From positions 1 through 5,267 of the forward strand of contig JASHVB010000472.1 of the NCBI GenBank assembly GCA_030039695.1: a stretch of 5,267 bases of DNA. Direction: 5' to 3'. The notes under the pieces are model-generated. The model searched no databases and had not been told where the DNA came from. It was given only the letters and a program-made list of their open reading frames with translations. The stretch's first letter is position 1; each line of letters starts with the position of its first letter. Below are positions 1-5,267 of the stretch, one piece after another. Both the position numbers and the translations under genes were made by a program. The stretch comes from Acetobacteraceae bacterium. Lineage in GTDB: Bacteria; Pseudomonadota; Alphaproteobacteria; Acetobacterales; Acetobacteraceae.

Positions 1-1110
1 CGGCGTTCCAAGCAGAGCAGGACCGGCATAACCGCCGAGGCGCTGCGCGAGTTGGCGGACAGTCAGGCTCTCTCGCTGCGCGAGAGCGATGGCCCGCGCG
101 CGTCCGCTCTGGCTGGCGTTGGTCTCGGGGATGTCTGGAAGCGGGCGGTCGGGGTCGAACTTCGATGCGTCAGTGCCGAGCGCGATCGACAGCGACGCAA
201 TCGCGCTGTCGTAGTGCACCAGACTGTCGAGCTGCGCGCGCTTCTCCTTGGCTTCGGCCAGAGAATCGCCGACCACCACGAAGGCTCCCGGCAGGATTTT
301 CAGATGATCGGGGTTGCGGCCGAGCTTTGCCATGCGCCCCTTGATGTCGGCATAAAGCGCGCGACCGCCTGCTAGATCGCCGGCACCGGCAAAGATGACT
401 TCGGCGACTTCGGCCGCGAACTGCCGACCGGCCTCGGATGCGCCGGCTTGGACGATGACCGGCCAGCCCTGGATCGGCCGCGCAATGTTGAGCGGGCCGC
501 GCACCGAGTAGTAGTCACCTTTGTGGTTCAGCACATGCAGGCGCGACGGATCAAAATATTCACCGGTCTCTGTGTTGCGGATGAACGCATCTTCGGCCCA
601 ACTGTCCCACAGACCCGTCACCACATCGTAGAATTCGCGGGCGCGACGATAGCGTTCGTCGTGCGCTACATGCTCTTCCAGGCCGAAATTCAGCGCGGCA
701 TCGGGATTGGACGTGGTGACGATGTTCCAGGCCGCCCGCCCGCCGCTGATATGATCCAGCGAAGCGAACCGGCGCGCGACATGATATGGCGCGTCAAACG
801 TGGTGGAACCGGTCGCGATCAGCCCCAGGTGTTCCGTCACCATGGCCAGTGCCGACAGCAGCGTCATCGGCTCGAAGGAGGTGACAGTTGCGCTCCGCTT
901 CAGTGCATTCATCGGCATGTTCAGCACGGCCAAATGGTCGGCCATGAAGAACGCGTCGAACTTGCCGCGTTCCAGCGCCTGCGCCAGACGCCTGATGCGC
1001 GGGAAGTTGAAGTTCGCATCCGGCCACGCACCGGGATAGCGCCAGGCTGCGGTATGGATGCTAACCGGGCGCATAAACGCGCCTAGACGGAGCTGTCGTT
1101 TCTGGCTCAT
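1..1110 (-). CDS. FMN-dependent monooxygenase, NtaA/SnaA/DszA family (partial, C-terminus off the left edge)
   Basis: The reverse strand is open for 370 codons from ATG at 1110-1108 to the window edge. Seen: an N-terminal start MSQKRQLRLGAFM, MADHLAVL around residues 56-63, WNIVTT at 128-133 followed by NFG and RYRRAREF, LWDSW at about 167-171, GPLNIARP with QGWPVIVQAGAS at about 205-225, and GTP at 368-370. This order matches the two-component flavin monooxygenases (nitrilotriacetate, pristinamycin IIA and dibenzothiophene sulfone monooxygenases), which take reduced FMN from a separate reductase and oxidise N- or S-containing organic substrates in the cytoplasm. Members usually run about 430-460 residues, so roughly 60-90 are missing. 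The start is supported by GGGGA at 1116-1120, five bases upstream. The gene is divergent from the Mo-enzyme gene. The substrate cannot be told from sequence, and no flavin reductase gene is visible. Confidence 0.92.
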   Translation of the reverse strand, partial: MSQKRQLRLGAFMRPVSIHTAAWRYPGAWPDANFNFPRIRRLAQALERGKFDAFFMADHLAVLNMPMNALKRSATVTSFEPMTLLSALAMVTEHLGLIATGSTTFDAPYHVARRFASLDHISGGRAAWNIVTTSNPDAALNFGLEEHVAHDERYRRAREFYDVVTGLWDSWAEDAFIRNTETGEYFDPSRLHVLNHKGDYYSVRGPLNIARPIQGWPVIVQAGASEAGRQFAAEVAEVIFAGAGDLAGGRALYADIKGRMAKLGRNPDHLKILPGAFVVVGDSLAEAKEKRAQLDSLVHYDSAIASLSIALGTDASKFDPDRPLPDIPETNASQSGRARAIALAQRESLTVRQLAQRLGGYAGPALLGTP

Positions 1111-1115
1111 CGATG

Positions 1116-1120
1116 TCCCC
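1116..1120 (-). promoter_or_regulatory. Ribosome binding site of the monooxygenase
   Basis: GGGGA on the minus strand, five bases before the ATG at 1110. It supports this start over the ATG at 1130, which is out of frame and closes after seven codons. Confidence 0.6.
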
Positions 1121-1239
1121 GATCGGGCATGGTCTGCTGCGGTTCATAGCAGGATCACACGTGTCATTGCGAGGTGCGCTGTGCCTGGCAAGAAACCGTT
1201 CATCGCCATCCAGGCGACAGCCGCGCCCCACACCCCACG

Positions 1240-1254
1240 CCGGACTTGAGCCGG
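1240..1254. repeat. Hairpin unit 1 of the composite repeat
   Basis: CCGG at 1240-1243 and CCGG at 1251-1254 flank ACTTGAG, giving a short stem. The flanking bases that would lengthen the stem in an intact copy (C-rich left, G-rich right) are mostly lost here. Confidence 0.4.
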
Positions 1255-1263
1255 TAATGCATC

Positions 1264-1288
1264 GGTCCCGGTTTTCGCTGGGATGACC
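1264..1288. repeat. Hairpin unit 2 of the composite repeat
   Basis: TCCCGG (1266-1271) pairs with CTGGGA (1278-1283) across TTTTCG, with one G-T pair. GGTC and GACC at the outer ends could extend it with a bulge. No T-run follows, so it is not a typical intrinsic terminator, and it sits between divergent starts where none is needed. Confidence 0.5.
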
Positions 1289-1411
1289 GTGGTCAATGCG
1301 TTTCGGCCAGCGCGGGTCGGCTAGCGTAACCGGTGATAACCCACAATAAGGCGGGTGGCGACCCGGATTGACGCCCCGCCCGGACCGAGCGCACTCCACG
1401 CCCTGCCAACC

Positions 1412-1417
1412 GGGAGA
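1412..1417 (+). promoter_or_regulatory. Ribosome binding site of the Mo-binding subunit
   Basis: GGGAGA lies five bases before the ATG at 1423 and fixes that start. Confidence 0.65.
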
Positions 1418-1422
1418 CGCAC

Positions 1423-3732
1423 ATGCCAGCAACGTTTGTGATCGGCGATGCACCAAAACGTCGGGAGGACGCGCGTTTCGTGACAGGGCACGGCGCTTAT
1501 CTCGACGATCTCCGGTTCGAGCGTCTGGCGCACGCCGTCATTCTTCGCTCGACGCACGCGCACGCCACCATCGGCAGGATCGAGACTGAGGCCGCGCGCG
1601 CCGCGCCCGGTGTGTTGGCGGTACTGACCGCGGGCGACCTGCAAGCGGATGGGTTGCAGCCGATCCGCCCCACGGTCGAGGCCAATGTGCAGACCGGCGA
1701 GCCGTTCGCGATCGCACCGCAGCCGTTGCTGGCGGACGGCAGGGTGCGCCACGTCGGCGAGGCGGTCACGCTGATCGTTGCGGAAAGCCGCAACCAGGCC
1801 CTGGATGCCGCAGAACATGTACTCGTGGAATACACGCCGTTGCCGGCCGTCACCGCCGCCGATGCGGCGTTGGCCGCGGGCGCGCCGCAGCTGACGCCGG
1901 ACGTTCCGGGCAATCTCTGTCTAGACTGGCACTGGGGCAACGCCGCGGGCGCCGATGCGGCGTTCGCCCACGCGGCGCATGCCGTGACGACGCGGCTCGA
2001 CAACCACCGCATCGTCACCAATCCGATGGAACCGCGTGGGGCGATCGGCACCTACGATCCGGCGACGCAGCGCTACACGTTGTATGTCTCCAGCCAGAGC
2101 CTGCACGGCAACCGCGACGTGACCGCACGCGTGCTGGGTGTGCCCCCGGTGGCGGTACGGTTTGTCGCGCCGGATGTCGGCGGCGGGTTCGGGGCGAAGA
2201 ATTTCACATATGCCGAACACGCACTGATGCTGTGGGCGGCGCGGCGCGTCGGGCGGCCGGTGAAATGGATCGCATCGCGTTCCGAGGTCTTCGTCACAGA
2301 CCACCAAGCGCGCGACCACATCGCCACCGCGTCGCTGGCACTGGACTCCGAGGGCTGCTTCCTCGCTCTGCGGGTGAACAGCGTTGTCAATGTCGGCGCC
2401 TACACCGCCGGCGGATCCGTCGCTGTGCAGACCAACCAGTATCCCCATCTGCAAGGCACGATCTACAACATTCCGGCGGTCGCGCTCCACATCCGCGCGG
2501 TTCTGAGTAATACCACACCGATCGGCGTGACGCGCGCACCGGGCTTCGCGGAATCAGTCAATATCATGGAGCGGTTGATCGATCTCGCCGCCCGGCAATG
2601 TGGCTTCGACCGCGCTGAATTGCGCCGCCGCAACATGGTGCCGGCCGAGGCAATGCCGATGAAGAACGCGCTCGGCTTCAGCGTCGACAGCGGGCATTTC
2701 GCCGAAACGTTTGACCTTGCACTGGCGCGTGCCGACATGGCCAACTTTGCCGCCCGCCGCGCCGAGAGCGAGGCGCGTGGCTGCCTGCGCGGCCTCGGCA
2801 TCGCCTGCCACATCAAGGGAACCGGCGGATCGCCGAGCGAGAACGTCGATATCCGATTCGAGACCGACGGCACGGTATCACTGATCACCGGCACCCAGAC
2901 GATCGGCCAGGGCCACGAGACGACCTTTCCGCAGATCCTGGCCGACCGCCTCGGCGTGCCGAATGCGCTGGTCAGGCTGCGTCAGGGCGATACGGACCTT
3001 ACCCCGATCGGCGGCGGGCACGGCAGCAGCCGTGCCACGTACATGGGCGGCACTGCCATCTGGCGTGCATCGGAGACGATCGTCGCCAAAGGAACGCAGG
3101 TTGCCGCACTCATGATGGAAGCGGCGGCGGCCGACATTGCCTTTGCCGACGGACTGTTCTCGGTCGTCGGCACCAACCGTTCGGTACCGCTGCTGGAGGT
3201 CGCAGAGCATGCCCGCAAACGCGCCACGCCGCTCGATACCTATTACGCCTGGACGCGCGAACACATGACCTTTCCCAACGGTACCCACGTTGTCGAAGTA
3301 GAGATCGACGGTGACACCGGCCGCGTCGCACTGGTAAAGCACACGGCGGTTGACGATTATGGCGTCCTTGTGAATCCCACGGTCGCATTGGGCCAGGCGC
3401 ATGGCGCGATCGCCCAGGGCGCGGGCCAGGGGCTGCAGGAACATGCGGCCTACGATGCCTTGTCCGGCCAGCTGCTCGCCGGCTCATTTTTGGACTATGC
3501 GTTGCCGCGGGCCGACGATCTTCCCCCATTCGATCTCGCCTTCAACGGCACGCGCTGCACGACCAACCCGCTTGGCGTGAAAGGCTGTGGCGAGGCTGCC
3601 GCCGCGGCTTTGTTCCCCGCCATCGCCAATGCCGTGCTGGATGCGTTGGCGCCGCTTGGTGTGACCGGCTTCGACGGTCCGGCGGCGCCGCTGCACATTT
3701 GGCAGGCCATGCAATCGGCAGGTGCGCGCTGA
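1423..3732 (+). CDS. Xanthine dehydrogenase family protein, molybdopterin-binding (large) subunit
   Basis: A complete 769-residue protein, close to the usual 760-800 of CoxL-type subunits. Seen: an N-terminal hammerhead domain (about 12-135) with RREDARFVTGHGAYLDD and RSTHAHATI; the first Mo-cofactor domain (about 145-400) with GGGFGAK at 253-259 and GRPVKW; the active-site loop VTRAPGFAE at 369-377 followed by IMERLIDLAA; the second cofactor domain with GQGHET at 495-500 and GSSRATYMGG; and GVKGCGE at 718-724, where E724 matches the catalytic glutamate. Family members hydroxylate aromatic heterocycles or aldehydes, or oxidise CO, working with FAD and 2Fe-2S subunits. There is no Tat signal, so it is probably cytoplasmic. 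The CO dehydrogenase loop AYRCSFR is absent: its cysteine position is A372, so CO oxidation is unlikely. No FAD or 2Fe-2S subunit gene is adjacent. The stop overlaps the next start. The substrate is unknown. Confidence 0.93.
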   Translation: MPATFVIGDAPKRREDARFVTGHGAYLDDLRFERLAHAVILRSTHAHATIGRIETEAARAAPGVLAVLTAGDLQADGLQPIRPTVEANVQTGEPFAIAPQPLLADGRVRHVGEAVTLIVAESRNQALDAAEHVLVEYTPLPAVTAADAALAAGAPQLTPDVPGNLCLDWHWGNAAGADAAFAHAAHAVTTRLDNHRIVTNPMEPRGAIGTYDPATQRYTLYVSSQSLHGNRDVTARVLGVPPVAVRFVAPDVGGGFGAKNFTYAEHALMLWAARRVGRPVKWIASRSEVFVTDHQARDHIATASLALDSEGCFLALRVNSVVNVGAYTAGGSVAVQTNQYPHLQGTIYNIPAVALHIRAVLSNTTPIGVTRAPGFAESVNIMERLIDLAARQCGFDRAELRRRNMVPAEAMPMKNALGFSVDSGHFAETFDLALARADMANFAARRAESEARGCLRGLGIACHIKGTGGSPSENVDIRFETDGTVSLITGTQTIGQGHETTFPQILADRLGVPNALVRLRQGDTDLTPIGGGHGSSRATYMGGTAIWRASETIVAKGTQVAALMMEAAAADIAFADGLFSVVGTNRSVPLLEVAEHARKRATPLDTYYAWTREHMTFPNGTHVVEVEIDGDTGRVALVKHTAVDDYGVLVNPTVALGQAHGAIAQGAGQGLQEHAAYDALSGQLLAGSFLDYALPRADDLPPFDLAFNGTRCTTNPLGVKGCGEAAAAALFPAIANAVLDALAPLGVTGFDGPAAPLHIWQAMQSAGAR

Positions 3733-4544
3733 TGCGCTGGTGCGTTCTGATCGTTGTCACGCTGCTTGCGGCCTGTGCAGCGCCGGCACCGGCACCAGAC
3801 TCCCATGTGCCGCCGTTTGCGCGCGTGCCATACGAACCGTTCTCGCGCCAATCCGTGGTGGCAATCGCGTTGCGCGAATGGCGTTTGTTCGGTCAGCCGG
3901 TGGATGATGATCCGCCAGACACGCGGCCGATTCCGGCACCGCAGGACAAGCCGGAGCGCGAACCAGGATTGTGGCAACGCGTTGGCGAATATTGGTGGCT
4001 GGGGTTAAATGCCGGTGCGCCGCAGGCCGGATGGACCGGCAAGCACGATGCCAATGGCGCGGTTTTCCCCGCGAATGAGGACGCCAATTACGCTTGGTCT
4101 GCCGCGTTCGTGTCTTATGTGATGCGCATCGCTGGGGCAGGGCCGCGGTTTCCCTATGCGCCGGATCATGCGCATTACATCGATATCGCGAAGCAAATGG
4201 CGCTGGGTCAGGCACACGGCTGGCTGATCTCGGCTGAGCGACCGAATGCCTATGCACCGCAACCGGGCGATCTGATTTGCGCGGGCCGTAACAATGCGGC
4301 GTCACTGACTTATGACGATCTGCCCGCCGGGCATTTTCCCGGCCATTGTGCGATCGTGGTGGACACGTCCGTCCCAGGCCAGATCAGCGTGATAGGCGGA
4401 AATGTGGATGATGCGGTTACGCTGACACATGTGCCGGTGACGCCGGATGGAAAACTGGCCGGCCCGAACGGTGTGATTCTGGACACGCGATATCCGTGGA
4501 TGGTGGTGCTGCGGCTGTTGGTGGGTGCCGCGCCCGTCGCCTGA
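3732..4544 (+). CDS. Putative lipoprotein with DUF2272-like (CHAP/NlpC-P60-like) domain
   Basis: A 270-residue protein. I chose ATG 3732, which overlaps the previous stop as TGATG, because it directly begins a lipoprotein signal, MRWCVLIVVTLLAAC, with lipobox LAAC and Cys15 as the lipidation site. The in-frame ATG at 3699 would add eleven residues and bury that signal. After a Pro-rich linker (about 18-75) comes a domain with YAWSAAFVSYVMRIAG (120-135), HAHYI (146-150), QPGDLICAGR (177-186), GHCAIVVD (204-211), IGGNVDDAV (221-229) and a closing YPWMVVLRLL. This pattern recalls DUF2272 and, more distantly, CHAP/NlpC-P60 cysteine peptidases or amidases. The usual nucleophile position holds Ser123, while H205 and N224 fit the other active-site positions. 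Envelope attachment is likely. Peptidoglycan hydrolysis is possible but unproven, and the link to the Mo enzyme is unexplained. A weak AGGT at 3720 suggests translational coupling. Confidence 0.8.
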   Translation: MRWCVLIVVTLLAACAAPAPAPDSHVPPFARVPYEPFSRQSVVAIALREWRLFGQPVDDDPPDTRPIPAPQDKPEREPGLWQRVGEYWWLGLNAGAPQAGWTGKHDANGAVFPANEDANYAWSAAFVSYVMRIAGAGPRFPYAPDHAHYIDIAKQMALGQAHGWLISAERPNAYAPQPGDLICAGRNNAASLTYDDLPAGHFPGHCAIVVDTSVPGQISVIGGNVDDAVTLTHVPVTPDGKLAGPNGVILDTRYPWMVVLRLLVGAAPVA

Positions 4545-4595
4545 GTGCTCCGAGTTGGCCGGCGCCGTTGGGGGGCGTGAAACTTCCGTGGATCG

Positions 4596-4621
4596 GTGCT
4601 AAGTTGTTGTGCTAACCACAA
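4596..4621 (+). promoter_or_regulatory. Possible promoter/operator region before the dioxygenase
   Basis: GTGCTAA occurs twice, at 4596-4602 and 4609-4615. The second copy lies within a small inverted repeat, TTGTG-CTAAC-CACAA (4607-4621). TGCTAAGTT at 4597-4605 resembles an extended -10, but no good -35 lies at the right distance. The elements are short enough to be chance; a regulator site is only a suggestion. Confidence 0.22.
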
Positions 4622-4646
4622 GCCCAGCCTCTCTGCCAAGTAACAC

Positions 4647-4652
4647 GGAGGG
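4647..4652 (+). promoter_or_regulatory. Strong ribosome binding site of the dioxygenase
   Basis: GGAGGG is a near-perfect Shine-Dalgarno, four bases before the ATG at 4657. It decides this start over the later in-frame ATG at codon 22. Confidence 0.75.
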
Positions 4653-4656
4653 AACG

Positions 4657-5267
4657 ATGGCTGAAATCCTTGCGCTCGGCATATCGCATTATCCGCCGTT
4701 GGCCAGACCGGATGAGCGCATGGCCGGGATCCTGGTTCGCATGCTGGAGAATCCTGATTTGCCGGTCCACCTGCGCACCCCGGAGGGGTGGCCAGTCGCT
4801 ATGCAGGAGGAGTGGGGCAATGATGAGGGCACTACATCGGCACGCCGTCATCGCGGCGCGCTGGTCGGCTGGATGGAACGTGTGCGTGCGGCGCTCGATG
4901 ATTTCCGGCCGGACTTCGTGTTGATCTGGGGCGACGATCAGTACGAGAACTTCCGCGAGGACATCATTCCGCCGTACTGCATCAGCGCATATGAGGAATT
5001 CGCCTTCAAGACGCCGCCGGGAAACGCGTGGGGCGAGACCGACAAGAGCTGGACGCTGCCCGGTCATCGAACGGCGGCGAAAATGCTCGCGACGCGGCTG
5101 CTAGAGCAAGGGTTCGATACGGCGTACTCGTACAAACCGCTGAACCATCCGCTGGGGCATGCATTCACCAATGCGATTTTTTATCTGGATTATCACCGTC
5201 GGGGGTTTCCATATCCGATCGTGCCTTTTGCGATCAATTGCTACGGCCGAAAGGTCGTGTCGCAGCA
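4657..5267 (+). CDS. Class III (LigB-type) extradiol ring-cleavage dioxygenase (partial, C-terminus off the right edge)
   Basis: The frame is open for 203 codons and runs off the window. Seen: GISHYPPL with H11 near the N-terminus, H65 in ARRHRGAL, a strand ending in WGDDQYENFREDIIPP (91-106), LNHPLGHAFTNA (162-173) with H164 and H168, and VPFAINCYG (189-197). In LigB-like enzymes two histidines and a C-terminal glutamate bind Fe(II), and a further histidine acts as acid-base catalyst; H11 and H65 are candidate ligands and H164 or H168 the candidate catalyst, while the glutamate would fall outside the window. These cytoplasmic enzymes open catechol-type rings next to the hydroxyl pair with O2. 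The 112-base spacer after the lipoprotein gene and the strong ribosome binding site allow either a separate transcript or readthrough. The ring substrate cannot be named. Confidence 0.85.
   Translation, partial: MAEILALGISHYPPLARPDERMAGILVRMLENPDLPVHLRTPEGWPVAMQEEWGNDEGTTSARRHRGALVGWMERVRAALDDFRPDFVLIWGDDQYENFREDIIPPYCISAYEEFAFKTPPGNAWGETDKSWTLPGHRTAAKMLATRLLEQGFDTAYSYKPLNHPLGHAFTNAIFYLDYHRRGFPYPIVPFAINCYGRKVVSQ

Larger units (their letters stand above)
1162..1292. repeat. Degenerate composite interspersed palindromic repeat
   Basis: The block opens with GTCATTGCGAGG (1163 onward), a motif that commonly ends intergenic repeats in Proteobacteria. It continues through CCATCCAGGCGACAGCCGCG and closes with two hairpin units, CCGGACTTGAGCCGG and TCCCGGTTTTCGCTGGGATGAC. 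The latter two resemble, by recollection, the widespread intact forms CCGGACTTGATCCGG and TCCCGGCTTTCGCCGGGATGAC, with a few substitutions. I infer an old, mutated copy of a dispersed mosaic element. Exact ends are uncertain and only one copy lies in the window, so the repeat status rests on resemblance. Confidence 0.55.
1111..1422. other. Divergent intergenic region
   Basis: This 312-base gap separates the two divergent gene starts and must hold promoters for both. I find no credible gene in it: open frames crossing it lack ribosome binding sites and coding character. Its middle is a degenerate palindromic repeat (separate entries). A TTGACG at 1368-1373 resembles a -35 box, but no matching -10 follows at 16-18 bases. 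No convincing sigma-70 promoter can be assigned on either strand, and no clear operator is visible. Confidence 0.6.

Noticed and set aside
448..1086. 212-codon plus-strand open frame, and others at 52-375 and 800-1039
   Set aside because: They lie opposite the monooxygenase, whose minus-strand frame is open throughout and carries clear family motifs. Their predicted proteins are Arg/His-rich with no recognisable domain, as is typical of antisense frames in GC-rich DNA.
1061..1456. 131-codon minus-strand open frame crossing the divergent intergenic region
   Set aside because: It runs through the degenerate repeat and both gene starts, has low-complexity Arg/Pro-rich content and no recognisable domain.
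3699..3731. Earlier start of the lipoprotein at ATG 3699
   Set aside because: It would put eleven residues before a well-formed lipoprotein signal peptide and overlap the upstream gene by 34 bases.
1423..3732. Aerobic CO dehydrogenase large subunit (coxL)
   Set aside because: The form I loop AYRCSFR with its Cu-binding cysteine is absent (A372 at that position), and no coxM or coxS is adjacent. Only the broader family name is justified.
1321..3977. Long minus-strand open frames opposite the Mo subunit and lipoprotein genes (for example 1497-2051, 1921-2490, 2878-3444, 3495-3977)
   Set aside because: The plus-strand genes have family motifs along their full length. The minus-strand frames show no domains and reflect GC-rich codon bias.
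4545..4580. Intrinsic terminator after the lipoprotein gene
   Set aside because: GGCCGGCGCC is a short self-complementary run without a proper loop or following T-run, so no terminator is supported.
1..5267. CRISPR array, tRNA, rRNA or transposase
   Set aside because: No regularly spaced repeats, no cloverleaf-like sequence, no rRNA-like segment and no transposase motifs were seen.

Overview
The window is GC-rich, densely coded DNA that looks like an alphaproteobacterial chromosome. Codons favour G or C in the third position, Shine-Dalgarno sites are clear, and the only sizeable intergenic gap holds a degenerate palindromic repeat of the kind scattered through alphaproteobacterial genomes. 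An Acetobacteraceae-like or sphingomonad-like host is plausible, but this is inference; no marker gene settles it.

Layout: (1) Positions 1-1110, minus strand, are the first 370 codons of an FMN-dependent monooxygenase of the NtaA/SnaA/DszA group of the bacterial luciferase superfamily; its C-terminus lies beyond the left edge. (2) Positions 1111-1422 are a divergent intergenic region with a worn composite repeat made of two hairpins. (3) Positions 1423-3732, plus strand, encode a complete molybdopterin-binding large subunit of the xanthine dehydrogenase/CO dehydrogenase family. (4) Positions 3732-4544, overlapping the previous stop codon by one base, encode a lipoprotein with a DUF2272-like (CHAP/NlpC-P60-like) domain. 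(5) Positions 4545-4656 are a short spacer with small repeats and a strong ribosome binding site. (6) Positions 4657-5267 are the first 203 codons of a LigB-type (class III) extradiol ring-cleavage dioxygenase, cut by the right edge.

Three of the four genes are oxidative enzymes of types often found in breakdown of aromatic or N-heterocyclic compounds: a reduced-flavin monooxygenase, a Mo-dependent hydroxylase subunit and a catechol-type ring-opening enzyme. A catabolic neighbourhood is therefore likely, but no substrate can be named. Two things stand out. The Mo subunit has no FAD or 2Fe-2S partner gene in the window and carries an unusual active-site loop. It is also translationally coupled to a putative envelope lipoprotein of an unrelated fold. 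I see no strong evidence for a wholly new system; the coupled pair is the best lead.
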